The notes: a model not told the origin generated them from the sequence alone. A stretch of DNA of 64,000 bases from Sphingomonas sp. 37zxx (GCF_000786205.1 NZ_JROH01000012.1:1-64000), one strand, 5' to 3'. Positions 20,455 to 31,819 are shown, counted from the stretch's first letter. Program-made: numbers and translations.

Positions 20455-21444
20455 ATGTCAGCATCGGACCACTCCCCCGCCGCCGTCCTCGACGGACGAG
20501 CCGCGTTCCCGCACCGGCACCTCACCGGAATCGGCGGATTGCAACCGCACGAAATCACCTTCCTGCTCGACGAATCCGAACAATGGATCGAGGCGAATCG
20601 CGCGCGCGCCAAAAATGATCGCCGGCTCGACGGGGTTACCCAGATCAACGCCTTTTTCGAAAATTCGACGCGCACCTTGCTGTCGTTCGAAATCGCGGGG
20701 AAGCGGCTGGGGGCCGATGTCGTCAACATGGGCGTCGGCCAATCGAGCGTGAAGAAGGGCGAAACGCTGATCGACACCGCGGTGACGCTCAACGCGATGC
20801 GCGCCGACGTGATCGTCATCCGCCACGGCAGTTCGGGCGCGGTGCAGTTGATTGCCGACAAGGTCGATTGCCCGGTGCTCAACGCCGGCGACGGCAGCCA
20901 TGAACATCCGACACAGGCACTGCTCGACGCGCTGACGATCCGGCGGCGGCGCGGCAGCATCGCCGGCCAGCGCGTGGTGATCTGCGGCGATGTGCTGCAC
21001 AGCCGAGTCGCGCGGTCGAACATGCTGGCGCTCGCCTCGCTCGCCGCCGAAGTCCGCGTCGTCGGCCCGTCGACGCTGATGCCTGCGGCGGTCGAGCAAA
21101 TGGCGGTCACGCGCTTCACCGATTTCGATGCCGCATTGGAAGGCGCGGACGTCGTCATGATGTTGCGGCTGCAAAATGAACGGATGTCGGGGGCGTTCAT
21201 CCCGTCGACCCGCGAATATCATCGCCGCTATGGCCTGACGCCGCAGCGGCTGGCGCTGGCCAAGCCCGACGCGCTGGTGATGCACCCCGGGCCGATGAAC
21301 CGTGGGGTAGAGATCACCTCTTCAGTCGCCGACATGCCCGGACGATCGGCGATCACCGAACAGGTCGAAATGGGGGTCGCGGTGCGGATGGCCTGCCTGG
21401 ATGTGCTTACCCGGCGCGCCCGCGGTGTGGAGGGTTGGGCATGA
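20455..21444 (+). CDS. pyrB: aspartate carbamoyltransferase catalytic subunit
   Basis: A 329-residue enzyme joining carbamoyl phosphate and aspartate in pyrimidine synthesis. The carbamoyl-phosphate loop is [20 protein letters not shown], followed by [22 protein letters not shown] and the C-terminal [13 protein letters not shown] are present. It overlaps the next gene, a dihydroorotase-like protein, by 4 nt (ATGA). In pseudomonads such a pair forms a stable complex. No pyrI-type regulatory subunit is seen. Confidence 0.96.
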   Translation: MSASDHSPAAVLDGRAAFPHRHLTGIGGLQPHEITFLLDESEQWIEANRARAKNDRRLDGVTQINAFFENSTRTLLSFEIAGKRLGADVVNMGVGQSSVKKGETLIDTAVTLNAMRADVIVIRHGSSGAVQLIADKVDCPVLNAGDGSHEHPTQALLDALTIRRRRGSIAGQRVVICGDVLHSRVARSNMLALASLAAEVRVVGPSTLMPAAVEQMAVTRFTDFDAALEGADVVMMLRLQNERMSGAFIPSTREYHRRYGLTPQRLALAKPDALVMHPGPMNRGVEITSSVADMPGRSAITEQVEMGVAVRMACLDVLTRRARGVEGWA

Positions 21445-22661
21445 CCACCGTTTTCGTGAACGCGATGCTGGTGTGCCCCGAGGCTGGCGCGCGCCGTGGC
21501 AGCCTGCAGGTGGGCGGCGATCGAATCACCCGCGTCGGCGATTTCGATCCGCCGACGGGTTCGACGATCATCGATTGTCGTGGCCGGATGCTCGCGCCCG
21601 CGATCGTGGATCTGGGCGTCTTTGCGATCGACAAGCCTGCATGCCTTGCCGGCGGGATCGTCCGTGTCGGGCTGATGCCCGATCAATCGCCGATCCTCGA
21701 CGATCCGGGCATCGTTCAGCGCGCCGCCGACATGGGGAAGCCCGAGCTGTGGGTCCATCCGATCGCCGCCGCCACGCGCGGCCTGGCGGGAATCGACCTT
21801 GCTGAAATGGCGATCAACCAGGAGGCGGGCGCACGCGCCGTGGCGACCGGACGCGGCTGGATCGCCGACAGCGGCGTGATGCGCCGGGTGCTGGCCTATG
21901 CCGCCGACATCGGCCTGACCGTGATCGCGCATCCCGAGGATGCCGGGCTTGCCGCAGGCGCCGTGGCGACCGAGGGAGAGACGGCGACGCGGCTGGGCCT
22001 TCGCGCCGCGCCCGCCATCGTCGAATCGCTGGCGATCGCGCGGGACCTGATGCTGGCGCAGGAAACCGGCGCGGCGATCCATTTCCGGCAAGTGACGACC
22101 GCCGGCGGGTTCGACCTGATCCGCGCGGCGCGTGCCAGAGGCGTTCGCGTGACTTGCGGCATTTCGCCCGCGCATCTGTTGCTGTCGGACATCGCGATGA
22201 ACGATTTCCGCACCTTCGCGCACCTGTCGCCACCGCTGCGGTGCGAGGCAGATCGTCAGGCGGCGCTGGCCGCGCTGGCCGACGGCACGATCGACGTGCT
22301 CACCTCGTCGCACGATCCACGCGGGCCGGAGGAAAAGCGCCTGCCCTTCGCCGATTCGGCTCCGGGCATGTCGGGCGCAGAGACGCTGCTGCCGCTTGGG
22401 CTTGGGCTGGTGCATGACGGCACCATCACGATCGAGCGGCTGTTCGCGCTGCTGGCGCACAATCCCGCGCACATCCTTGGCCTGGAAACCGGATCGCTCA
22501 CCGTCGGCCACCCCGCCGACCTGATCCTGGTCGATCCCGACATCGGCGCGCAAATTGTCGGGGAGAAAATGGTCGGACGCGCCGGCAACACGCCGTTCGA
22601 CGGGCTGCCCGTGCAAGGCCGGGTAAAGCTGGTGATGAAGGGCGGCACCCGGCTCGATTGA
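21441..22661 (+). CDS. pyrX: dihydroorotase-like protein, probably catalytically inactive
   Basis: A 406-residue amidohydrolase-fold protein with clear dihydroorotase ancestry ([59 protein letters not shown]). Residues 57-61 read DLGVF where active enzymes have DLHVH, so the first metal-binding His pair is gone. The segment after it (about residues 62-85) is shortened. The Asp/Lys that bridges the metals is also absent (ATGRG). This fits the non-catalytic PyrC-prime/PyrX partner that shapes the aspartate transcarbamoylase complex. A functional dihydroorotase should be elsewhere in the genome. Confidence 0.85.
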   Translation: MTTVFVNAMLVCPEAGARRGSLQVGGDRITRVGDFDPPTGSTIIDCRGRMLAPAIVDLGVFAIDKPACLAGGIVRVGLMPDQSPILDDPGIVQRAADMGKPELWVHPIAAATRGLAGIDLAEMAINQEAGARAVATGRGWIADSGVMRRVLAYAADIGLTVIAHPEDAGLAAGAVATEGETATRLGLRAAPAIVESLAIARDLMLAQETGAAIHFRQVTTAGGFDLIRAARARGVRVTCGISPAHLLLSDIAMNDFRTFAHLSPPLRCEADRQAALAALADGTIDVLTSSHDPRGPEEKRLPFADSAPGMSGAETLLPLGLGLVHDGTITIERLFALLAHNPAHILGLETGSLTVGHPADLILVDPDIGAQIVGEKMVGRAGNTPFDGLPVQGRVKLVMKGGTRLD

Positions 22662-22686
22662 GCCTGGCGCTGCCGAACGCTGCGGT

Positions 22687-24009
22687 TCAGCGCATCGCCA
22701 TGCGTGCGGGCGTAACCCACGCCGCCATGCGATCCCCTGCCTGCACTCGAACGAAGCAATTGCCGCCACCGGCGCGTACCGCGCGGCAGACGCGATCGGC
22801 GTCGGCGCGGGCGAAGCCGCCCACAGAAAGCCTATAGAAATTCTGAGTCCGCACGCTGATGCTCGCAGCCTGCGGCGTCATCGCGCCCAACGTGCCGACA
22901 CGGCGCGACAACCGGCTCCACGCCTCGCGCGCTATGCCCGCATTTTCATAGGCACCAAGCTGCACATAGAAATCGCCGCGCGCTGGACCGGCAGCGGCAA
23001 CCTGCACCGGCACGGCGACCGACGCTCGCCGGGACGGAGCCGCTGCTAGGCGCGTGGTTGCGCCATAGGCCGAGGGCAGCGCTTGCACGACCTCCCGGCG
23101 CTCGGCAAAAACGATGCGGCGCGCAGTAGCCTCGGCACGCACGGGCGCAGCGGCGGCGGGCACATCGACGCTTGCGACTACCGCAGGCTCGATCGCGCTC
23201 GCCACCGGCTCGCTGATGGATTCAGCCCAGATCGGCGCGGCAGCAACTTGCTGCGGCATGGCGTTGAGCGCGAGCCGCACAGGACGCCCCTGATCGGCGA
23301 CGGGCACGATGTTCATCAGCGCGGCAACCTGATCCGATGCAGTCGTCGGTCGGGCAAAGGCTGCCCATTGCATGATGCGCTGCTGCACCTGCGCTGCGGG
23401 CAGATCGATCTCGGCGATCGTCTTTGCTTCCATCCACCGCCCCGACAGCGCCAGGCTGAGCGCCAGGTTCTGACGGACTTTTGCGTCGGCTTCGGGCTGA
23501 CGCGCCGCCTCGCCCAGCAACTGCACCGCAGCAACCGGATCGCCAGCCAACGCCAGCGCCAGTCCGCGATCGGCAGCGCTGATATAGGCGGCATGTGCGG
23601 CAAGCGTTCCGCGCGCACGCTCCCACTGCCCCATCGCCGTCTGCGCCAGCGACAGGTTCAGTGCGGCACGGCCGTTGGTCGGATCGAGGCTGAGGGCTTC
23701 CTCAAGCGCCTGCGCCGCTGACAGGAAGCGCCCGCCGCTGAGGTAGGTCTGGCCGAGCAGCGCGCGATAGCCCGCATCCTGCGGCACCATCGCCACTGCC
23801 TGTTCGGCATGACCGATCGCCTGCACGAAGGCGCGGTCGTCGAGTGCATTTTGCGCTGCTTTGGCGTCTTTTGCCGCCCGCTTGGTGACGGCATCCGAAT
23901 CGGTCTTGCCTGCGAAGGCTGCGGAAAAATGCATCGACGTGCCGCCAATCGCCGACACCGCCATCACGGTCACGGCAGCCCCAAGGCCAATCTTGGTCAC
24001 GGTCTTCAT
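22687..24009 (-). CDS. TPR and SPOR domain protein, exported
   Basis: A 440-residue protein with an N-terminal signal (MKTVTKIGLGAAVTVMAVSA). Tetratricopeptide-like repeats follow at about residues 50-190 (AGYRALLGQTYLSGGRF, GRAALNLSLAQTAMGQWERA). An Ala/Pro/Val-rich middle leads to a C-terminal SPOR domain (FYVQLGAYENAGIAREAW then FYRLSVGGFARADADRVC). SPOR domains bind glycan strands stripped of stem peptides at division sites. It starts 16 bp after a ribbon-helix-helix-like gene and a ParA-type gene, and the three share a strand. The function is unknown; a septum- or wall-associated role is inferred. Confidence 0.8.
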   Translation of the reverse strand: MKTVTKIGLGAAVTVMAVSAIGGTSMHFSAAFAGKTDSDAVTKRAAKDAKAAQNALDDRAFVQAIGHAEQAVAMVPQDAGYRALLGQTYLSGGRFLSAAQALEEALSLDPTNGRAALNLSLAQTAMGQWERARGTLAAHAAYISAADRGLALALAGDPVAAVQLLGEAARQPEADAKVRQNLALSLALSGRWMEAKTIAEIDLPAAQVQQRIMQWAAFARPTTASDQVAALMNIVPVADQGRPVRLALNAMPQQVAAAPIWAESISEPVASAIEPAVVASVDVPAAAAPVRAEATARRIVFAERREVVQALPSAYGATTRLAAAPSRRASVAVPVQVAAAGPARGDFYVQLGAYENAGIAREAWSRLSRRVGTLGAMTPQAASISVRTQNFYRLSVGGFARADADRVCRAVRAGGGNCFVRVQAGDRMAAWVTPARMAMR

Positions 24010-24025
24010 CGTGCAGTCCCCAACA

Positions 24026-24541
24026 TCATCTTTTGGCCACAGGAAGCTGGCTCGCCAGCACTTCGACCTCGGGCACGGTCGCCAAAAAGGCGTCGAGCGC
24101 CTGGATCATCAACATCTGCGCCGATTGATTGCGTACCGCCGACGCCAGCCGCAGTCGCAAATGGCGATCGGCTTCGAGCCGCAGGGTAAAAGCCGCCTTG
24201 GTCTTCTTGGCCGTCACCTCACGCGCCATCCTGGCAACGGTGTTGGCTGAAACGGCACGCGATACCGGCGATTCCACAGGAGCAAACGGCACGACTTCCT
24301 GCGCCAGCGCCTCTCGCTGCCGAAGCACTGGAGGAACCGGCGGGTGCGGATCGGGCTGGGTTGCCGAAGCAATCGGTTCGGCCGGCGCAGGCGAACCCAT
24401 GTCGTTCCAGCCAAGGTCTTCGGCCAGCGAATTATAGCCCATCAGCCCTTGCGGGCGCATTGCCGGCTTGGCCTGCCCTTTGCGGGCGAGCAGCCCCGAT
24501 GACAGCGAAGCGATTGGCTTGGCGGATCCGAACATCGCCAT
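24026..24541 (-). CDS. ribbon-helix-helix-like partner of the ParA ATPase
   Basis: A 171-residue protein starting MAMFGSAKPIASL, 1 bp after the ParA stop. The first half is Pro/Ala/Gln-rich and probably disordered. The C-terminal segment (KKTKAAFTLRLEADRHLRLR then SAVRNQSAQMLMIQALDAFL) has the beta-strand, helix, helix pattern of RHH DNA-binding proteins. A disordered arm plus RHH after a small ParA is the layout of ParG-type partners in type Ib partition modules. The RHH assignment is from pattern only. An in-frame ATG at 24565 exists but lies inside the ParA gene. Confidence 0.65.
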   Translation of the reverse strand: MAMFGSAKPIASLSSGLLARKGQAKPAMRPQGLMGYNSLAEDLGWNDMGSPAPAEPIASATQPDPHPPVPPVLRQREALAQEVVPFAPVESPVSRAVSANTVARMAREVTAKKTKAAFTLRLEADRHLRLRLASAVRNQSAQMLMIQALDAFLATVPEVEVLASQLPVAKR

Positions 24542-24542
24542 G

Positions 24543-25256
24543 TCAGCCCACCACCCGGCGGCCAAAGCCGCCAGCGGCGCGCGAGGCGGCGAAGCCGCTG
24601 GTAGCGGCGGGTGGGGCGAAGACGGTGCGGCGGAAATTCTTTTCCAGCCGGTCGGAGATATAGGACCAAAGCGCCGTGACTTCGGCGGCCGATTTGCCCT
24701 TGGGGTCGACCTCCATCACCGTGCGTCCGTCGATCATCGACGCGGCGAAATCGGTGCGATGATGCAGCGTGATCGGCGCGACCGTGCCGTGCTGCGACAG
24801 CGCGATCGCCGCTTCGCTGGTGATGCGCGCCTTTGGCGTGGCGGCGTTGACGACGAAGATCAGCGGCTTGGCGGCGCGATCGCACAGGTCGACCGTCGCG
24901 CCCACCGCGCGCAGGTCATGCGGACTGGGCCGAGTCGGGATGACGATGAGTTCGGCAACCGCGATCACGCTCTGGATCGCCATGGTGATGGCAGGCGGTG
25001 TATCGATCACCGCCAGGCGAAAGCCCTGTTGGCGCAGCACTTCGAGATCGGCGGCGAGGCGCGCGACCGTGGTCTGGGCGAACGCCGGCATCTCGGTCTC
25101 GCGCTCGTTCCACCAATCCGACAGCGAGCCTTGGGGATCGATGTCGATCAGCACCACCGGGCCGGCACCTGCAAGCTGGGCCTGCACCGCCAGATGCCCC
25201 GACAGCGTGGTCTTACCCGAACCGCCCTTCTGCGATGCCATCGCCAGTACGCGCAT
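24543..25256 (-). CDS. ParA/MinD-type ATPase
   Basis: A 237-residue deviant Walker A ATPase starting MRVLAMASQKGGSGKTT with an AGGGGAA ribosome site; KGGSGKT includes the signature lysine. LIDIDPQGSLSDWW is the Walker A-prime region and AVIDTPPAI the Walker B. It lacks the N-terminal helix-turn-helix of large plasmid ParA proteins, so it is like ParF or chromosomal positioning ATPases. With the RHH-like partner it could place DNA or a protein complex. It is not beside parB or the replication origin genes, so it is unlikely to be the main chromosome ParA. Confidence 0.88.
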   Translation of the reverse strand: MRVLAMASQKGGSGKTTLSGHLAVQAQLAGAGPVVLIDIDPQGSLSDWWNERETEMPAFAQTTVARLAADLEVLRQQGFRLAVIDTPPAITMAIQSVIAVAELIVIPTRPSPHDLRAVGATVDLCDRAAKPLIFVVNAATPKARITSEAAIALSQHGTVAPITLHHRTDFAASMIDGRTVMEVDPKGKSAAEVTALWSYISDRLEKNFRRTVFAPPAATSGFAASRAAGGFGRRVVG

Positions 25257-25433
25257 GAGTTCCCCTGAAATCCCGCTATTCCAGCCTCCTCCTATCCGCG
25301 AGAAGCCATAAGAAGCCGTTAATAGCGACATGCGGGCACCGCTTCGCCGGGTGGTTATGGTTCAGGAAATCTTTGCCAATTATTGCTAAGCAGCGCTATT
25401 TATGAACAGGATTATCGAAGTGGGGGCATCGTT

Positions 25434-26411
25434 ATGAAGAAGCGTCTATTGCTGGTCGCGGCGGCAAGCCTTGGCCTGTTGGCAGCCGCACCGATGCAGA
25501 CGAGCGATGTGAAGGCCGGTGTCGATGCCTGGGCGCGCGGTGATTTCAAACGCGCGGTGGAGCAGTGGCGTGGTCCGGCGGTGAGCGGCGATGCCGATGC
25601 CCAGTTCAATCTGGGGCAAGCCTATAAGCTGGGGCGCGGCGTGCCGGTCGATCTGGCGATGGCCGAGGAATGGTATCGCAAGGCAGCGCTGCAAAACCAT
25701 GCGCAGGCGCAGGATAATTACGGCCTGGCGCTGTTCCAGAACGGCAAGCGCGGCGAGGCGGTGCCATGGCTGGAGAAATCCGCCGCGCGGGGCGAGGCGC
25801 GATCGCAATTCGTGCTGGGGACAATGTTGTTCAACGGCGATGCCGTGCCCAAGGATTGGGTGCGCGCCTATGCGCTGATGGCCCGCGCCAATGCCGCCGG
25901 CTTGCCGCAAGGATCGCAGACGCTGGCGCAGATGGACAAATTTATCGGCCTGGCCGACCGGCAGAAAGGGCTGGCGCTGGCGCGGCAATATGAAAACGAA
26001 CTCACCCGCGCACCCTCGCTAACCGCCGCCAACCCCCCGACCGGCCCAGCAGCGATGGCGCGTGTCGATGTGCCCCAGTCGCAACCAGCGGCTAGGCCAG
26101 CGCCGGCTGCGGTGCCGCTGGCAGCAGCCGACAAGCCACCAGTTCCCGGTGCAACACCAAAGTTGGTGGCGGCGCGCACTTCAGGCGATTGGCGGATCCA
26201 GCTCGGGGCATTCCGCGATGCTGGCAATGCGCGATCGCTGTGGACCAAGGTGTCGGGCATCGGCGCGCTGGCGGGCACCAAGCCCTATTACGTCAAGTCG
26301 GGCGAGGTGACGCGCATGCTGGTGGGGCCGTTTGCCAGCAACGCCGAGGCTGCCCGGGCCTGCGCCGCGGTAAAGCGGACGGGGCAAGACTGCCTGCCGA
26401 CCAAGGGCTAA
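25434..26411 (+). CDS. Sel1-repeat and SPOR domain protein, exported
   Basis: A 325-residue protein, divergent from the ParA gene and starting MKKRLLLVAAASLGLLAA after GTGGGGG. Sel1-like repeats follow: DADAQFNLGQAYKLGRG then MAEEWYRKAALQ, ARSQFVLGTMLFNGDAV then WVRAYALMARANAAG. A Pro/Ala-rich linker leads to a C-terminal SPOR domain (WRIQLGAFRDAGNARSLW, PYYVKSGEVTRMLVGPF). The domain plan is the same as that of the TPR-SPOR protein at 22687-24009, so the two probably act at the same site in the envelope. Confidence 0.83.
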   Translation: MKKRLLLVAAASLGLLAAAPMQTSDVKAGVDAWARGDFKRAVEQWRGPAVSGDADAQFNLGQAYKLGRGVPVDLAMAEEWYRKAALQNHAQAQDNYGLALFQNGKRGEAVPWLEKSAARGEARSQFVLGTMLFNGDAVPKDWVRAYALMARANAAGLPQGSQTLAQMDKFIGLADRQKGLALARQYENELTRAPSLTAANPPTGPAAMARVDVPQSQPAARPAPAAVPLAAADKPPVPGATPKLVAARTSGDWRIQLGAFRDAGNARSLWTKVSGIGALAGTKPYYVKSGEVTRMLVGPFASNAEAARACAAVKRTGQDCLPTKG

Positions 26412-26435
26412 CCATATTCCCCGGTACGGGAAGGC

Positions 26436-27305
26436 TTAGCTGGTCACCCAATCTGCGCGGCCAATCCCCTGAGCATATAGTAACGCAGTGAGGTCACCAT
26501 GCTCGATCCGCGCCGCTGCGGCAGCGGCGACGATCGGCTTGGCACGATAGGCAATTCCCAGCCCCGCCGCGCGGATCATCGGCAAGTCGTTGGCACCATC
26601 GCCCACCGCCATCGTCGCTTCGGGCACCAGCCCCAGATCGGCCATCGCTGCCCGCAACGTTGCTTCCTTGGTGCTCGAATCGACGATGGGCTTCTCCACC
26701 TCGCCGGTCAGCACATCCTCGGCGATCAGCAACCGGTTGGCGATCACGCGATCAAAGCCGATTTCTGCCCCCACCGGGTCAGCAAAGCGCGTGAAGCCGC
26801 CAGAAATCAGGATCGTCGCCGCCCCGCGTGCGCGCATCGTGCGCACCAGCGTCTTTGCCCCCGACGTCAGCGTCACCCGTTCGGCAAGGCAGCGGTCGAT
26901 CGCCGATGCTTCCAGCCCCCGCAGCAGCGCCACCCGCGCATCGAGCGCTTCGGCGAAATCGAGTTCGCCGCGCATGGCCCGCTCGGTAATGTCGGAGATC
27001 TGCGGCTTGACCCCGGCATAGTCGGCGAGTTCGTCGATGCACTCAACAGTGATCATCGTCGAATCCATATCGGCGATCAGCAGCCGCTTTAGCCGGTCTG
27101 CTTGCGGCTGGACCACGATGTCGACGCCGGGGATTACCCCCTCCAGCGCATCGCGAGCGGCGAGCGAGGCTCCGTCGAAATACAGATCGGCGGCGACACC
27201 CTCGTCGATCCAGGCCCAGTCGCCCGGCAAGCCCAGTGCATCGCGCGCGGCGGAAATATCCCCCGCAGTAAGCGATTCGGATGCTATCAGCGTCGCTGTG
27301 AACAA
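26436..27305 (-). CDS. serB: phosphoserine phosphatase
   Basis: A 289-residue haloacid-dehalogenase phosphatase for the last step of serine synthesis. The catalytic [17 protein letters not shown] carries the nucleophile Asp of DxDx[14 protein letters not shown] holds the second motif, and [19 protein letters not shown] the metal site. A regulatory N-terminal domain of about 75 residues precedes it. I choose the TTG at 27305, reading LFTATLIAS as other SerB proteins do, because AGAGGAAG sits 6 nt upstream. An ATG at 27341 has no such site. That places the start only 1 bp from the miaA start on the other strand. Confidence 0.92.
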   Translation of the reverse strand: MFTATLIASESLTAGDISAARDALGLPGDWAWIDEGVAADLYFDGASLAARDALEGVIPGVDIVVQPQADRLKRLLIADMDSTMITVECIDELADYAGVKPQISDITERAMRGELDFAEALDARVALLRGLEASAIDRCLAERVTLTSGAKTLVRTMRARGAATILISGGFTRFADPVGAEIGFDRVIANRLLIAEDVLTGEVEKPIVDSSTKEATLRAAMADLGLVPEATMAVGDGANDLPMIRAAGLGIAYRAKPIVAAAAAARIEHGDLTALLYAQGIGRADWVTS

Positions 27306-27306
27306 G

Positions 27307-28224
27307 GTGTCTTCCTCTGGCCGACCAATTGTGGCGCTCATCGCAGGGCCGACCGCAAGCGGCAAGTCCGCGCTCGCACTGGCGCTGGCCAAGCGTCATG
27401 GTGGAACGATCATCAACGCCGATTCGGCGCAAGTCTATCGCGACCTGCGAATCCTGTCGGCGCGCCCTTCGATCGCGGAGGAAGCACAAGCACCGCATCG
27501 GCTGTTCGGCCATGTCGACGGGACCGAAGTATATTCGGCGGCGCGCTGGGCCGATGAAGCCAAAGCCGCGATCGATGAGGCACACGCGGCTGGCGGCCTG
27601 CCGATCCTGGTCGGTGGCACCGGGCTGTATATCCGCACCTTGCTCGACGGCATTGCGCCGGTGCCCGATATTGATCCGGCGGTGCGCGACGCGGTGCGGG
27701 CGATGCCGGTGGCGGCGGCGCATGCAGCGCTGGCCGCGCTCGACCCGGCAGCCGCCGCGCGTCTTGCCGCGGCCGACACAACGCGGGTGGCGCGCGCGCT
27801 GGAGGTGGTACGGTCGACCGGCCAAACGCTTGCCGCCTGGCAGGCCGAGCGCCACGGCGGCATCGCCGATGCGATCGACTTGCGCCCGCTGATCCTGCTG
27901 CCCGAGCGTGAGTGGCTGTTCGATCGCTGCGATCGCAGGCTGGAGTCGATGTTCGACCAAGGGGCGGTGGACGAGGTAAGGGCATTGCTGGCGCAGCCGG
28001 GTATTCCAGTCGTCGCCCCGGTTCGCCGGGCAATCGGGGTGCGCGAAATCGGTGACTGGCTGGCGGGGAGGATCGACCGTGACACGGCATTGGCAATGGC
28101 CAAGCTGGCAACGCGGCAATATGCGAAACGGCAATATACCTGGTTCCGAAACCAGCCCCCGGCCGCATGGCCGCACCATCAAGCGACAGAATGTGACGAT
28201 ATTGTGTCAATTTTTGCCATTTAG
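27307..28224 (+). CDS. miaA: tRNA dimethylallyltransferase
   Basis: A 305-residue enzyme adding dimethylallyl to A37 of tRNAs that read codons beginning with U. The P-loop is [34 protein letters not shown] and [14 protein letters not shown] are family motifs. The C-terminus has the conserved [15 protein letters not shown]. The start is one of several GTG codons (27298, 27307, 27331); 27307 is my choice and is uncertain. It is divergent from serB with almost touching starts. Confidence 0.93.
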   Translation: MSSSGRPIVALIAGPTASGKSALALALAKRHGGTIINADSAQVYRDLRILSARPSIAEEAQAPHRLFGHVDGTEVYSAARWADEAKAAIDEAHAAGGLPILVGGTGLYIRTLLDGIAPVPDIDPAVRDAVRAMPVAAAHAALAALDPAAAARLAAADTTRVARALEVVRSTGQTLAAWQAERHGGIADAIDLRPLILLPEREWLFDRCDRRLESMFDQGAVDEVRALLAQPGIPVVAPVRRAIGVREIGDWLAGRIDRDTALAMAKLATRQYAKRQYTWFRNQPPAAWPHHQATECDDIVSIFAI

Positions 28225-28255
28225 TTACGCAATTGTGAGTTGACGTGTAGTTTTA

Positions 28256-28315
28256 ATGCCGGTAGCAGCGCCCCTCGCGACCCTGCTGCGGCGCAATAAA
28301 GGAGACGAACTGTGA
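28256..28315 (+). promoter_or_regulatory. possible leader peptide overlapping the ilvB start
   Basis: An upstream frame MPVAAPLATLLRRNKGDEL ends in TGA that overlaps the GTG of ilvB (GTGA). It has one Val and four Leu codons and covers an imperfect GTAGCAG/CTGCTGC hairpin. Translational coupling or attenuation by branched-chain amino acids is possible. No ribosome site precedes its ATG, so it may be spurious. Confidence 0.3.
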
Positions 28316-30057
28316 CGCAGAAAAGTGGAGCCGATATCCTGGTCGAGGCGCTGTGCGATCTCGGCGTGGAAATCGTGTTCGGCTATCCCGGCGGCGCGGT
28401 GCTTCCGATTTACGACGCACTGTTCCGGTCGAAGCGCATTCGCCACATCCTGGTGCGGCACGAACAGGCAGCGACGCATGCCGCCGAAGGCTATGCGCGA
28501 TCGACCGGCAAGCCCGGCGTCGTGCTGGTCACGTCAGGCCCCGGCGCGACCAATGCGGTCACCGGCATCACCGATGCACTGCTAGATTCGATCCCGATGG
28601 TGGTCATCACCGGACAGGTGCCGACCAGCCTAATCGGCACCGATGCGTTTCAGGAGGCCGATACCGTCGGCATCACCCGCCACTGCACCAAGCATAATTA
28701 TCTGGTGAAAGACCCCGCCAAGCTGGGCGCGGTGATCCACGAGGCGTTCCATATCGCCACCTCGGGACGCCCGGGGCCGGTGGTGATCGACATCCCCAAG
28801 GATGTGCAGGTCGCAACCGCGCATTATACCAAGCCCGGCCCGATCCAGCACAAAGCCTATCGCCCCCAGATGAAGGCCGATCGCGCGTCGATCGAGGCGG
28901 CGGTCGACATGCTGGCAGCGGCGGAACGCCCGATCCTCTACACCGGCGGCGGCGTCATCAATGCCGGCCCCGGCGCATCGCTGTTGCTGCGCGAACTGGC
29001 GCGGATCACCGGCGCGCCGGTCACCTCGACGCTGATGGGCCTGGGAGCCCTGCCCGCCTCCAGCCCGCAATGGCTGGGGATGCTGGGGATGCACGGCACG
29101 TATGAAGCCAATATGGCGATGAACAAGGCCGATTTGATCGTGTCGGTCGGCGCGCGATTCGATGATCGCGTGACCGGCAGGCTCGATGCGTTCAGCCCGC
29201 TCAGCCGCAAGATCCACATCGACATCGACCGTTCGAGCGTGAACAAGAATGTCCGTGTCGACCTGCCGGTGATCGGCGATGCCGGGCTGGTGCTGGAGGA
29301 CATGATCCATGTCTGGAAAAGCCGGCATTACCCCAAGCCCGACCTTGCCGAATGGTGGAACCGGGTAAATGGCTGGCGCGCGGCCAAGTGCCTCGACTTC
29401 ACCGACGCCGAAGATTCGATCATGCCGCAGCGCGCGATCCGGCAATTGTACGACGCGACCAAGCATCGTGCGCCGATCATCTCTACCGAAGTCGGCCAGC
29501 ATCAGATGTGGGCGGCGCAGCATTTCGGGTTCGAAGCGCCGAACAAATGGCTGACTTCGGGCGGCCTCGGCACGATGGGCTATGGCCTGCCAGCCGCGAT
29601 CGGCGCGCAGCTTGGCAATCCAGGTGCCTTGTGCATCGACATCGCCGGGGAAGCATCGATCCAGATGAACATCCAGGAACTGGCGACGGCAACGCAATAT
29701 CGGCTGCCGGTGAAGGTGTTCATCCTCAACAACGAATATATGGGGATGGTCCGCCAATGGCAGGAGCTGACCTATTCGAGCCGCTATGCCGAAAGCTATT
29801 CGGATTCGCTGCCCGATTTCGTGAAACTGGCCGAAGCCTATGGCTGGAAGGGTATTCGCATCGAAACCCGCGACCAGCTCGATCAGGGTATTGCCGATAT
29901 GCTCGCGCATGACGGGCCGGTGATGGTCGATTGCATGGTGTCGAAGCTCGCCAACTGCTTCCCGATGATCCCCTCGGGCGCGGCGCATACCGAAATGATG
30001 CTGCAAGCCAATGAAGTTACCGGCGAAATGGACGACGAGGCCAAGGCGCTGGTGTAA
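28312..30057 (+). CDS. ilvB: acetolactate synthase large subunit
   Basis: A 581-residue thiamine-diphosphate enzyme for the first common step of valine, leucine and isoleucine synthesis. It starts at GTG after AAGGAGA. GYPGGAVLPIYD and the catalytic Glu in HEQAATHAAEGYAR are near the N-terminus. The FAD-binding middle domain includes VGARFDDRVTGRL, and GEASIQMNIQELATA plus NNEYMGMVRQW form the ThDP/Mg site. It heads ilvB-ilvN-ilvC. A short reading frame overlaps its start. Confidence 0.96.
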   Translation: MTQKSGADILVEALCDLGVEIVFGYPGGAVLPIYDALFRSKRIRHILVRHEQAATHAAEGYARSTGKPGVVLVTSGPGATNAVTGITDALLDSIPMVVITGQVPTSLIGTDAFQEADTVGITRHCTKHNYLVKDPAKLGAVIHEAFHIATSGRPGPVVIDIPKDVQVATAHYTKPGPIQHKAYRPQMKADRASIEAAVDMLAAAERPILYTGGGVINAGPGASLLLRELARITGAPVTSTLMGLGALPASSPQWLGMLGMHGTYEANMAMNKADLIVSVGARFDDRVTGRLDAFSPLSRKIHIDIDRSSVNKNVRVDLPVIGDAGLVLEDMIHVWKSRHYPKPDLAEWWNRVNGWRAAKCLDFTDAEDSIMPQRAIRQLYDATKHRAPIISTEVGQHQMWAAQHFGFEAPNKWLTSGGLGTMGYGLPAAIGAQLGNPGALCIDIAGEASIQMNIQELATATQYRLPVKVFILNNEYMGMVRQWQELTYSSRYAESYSDSLPDFVKLAEAYGWKGIRIETRDQLDQGIADMLAHDGPVMVDCMVSKLANCFPMIPSGAAHTEMMLQANEVTGEMDDEAKALV

Positions 30058-30065
30058 CTTCTGCC

Positions 30066-30155
30066 CCCCTCCCGCTTGCGGGAGGGGTCGGGGGAGGGCT
30101 TTCTAAGCGCCGTCCTCCATCTCCCCACCCCTGCCCCTCCCGCAAGCGGGAGGGG
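30066..30155. repeat. paired palindromic repeat (CCCCTCCCG..CGGGAGGGG) between ilvB and ilvN
   Basis: Two 22-bp palindromes, one with core GCTTGC at 30066-30087 and one with core GCAAGC at 30134-30155, are in inverted orientation and enclose about 46 bp. The same unit occurs at 62681-62770 and a CTCTCCCG variant at 34594-34738. It fills almost the whole ilvB-ilvN gap and could fold in the mRNA and separate expression of the two subunits. Confidence 0.75.
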
Positions 30156-30168
30156 GGAAGAGACGATC

Positions 30169-31804
<1,636 letters not shown>

Positions 31805-31819
31805 CCGAGTAAATACAGG

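Noticed and set aside
28240..28268. TTGACG and TAGCAG as an ilvB promoter
   Set aside because: The -10 match is poor, and it would start transcription after the short leader frame. Other sites upstream are equally likely.
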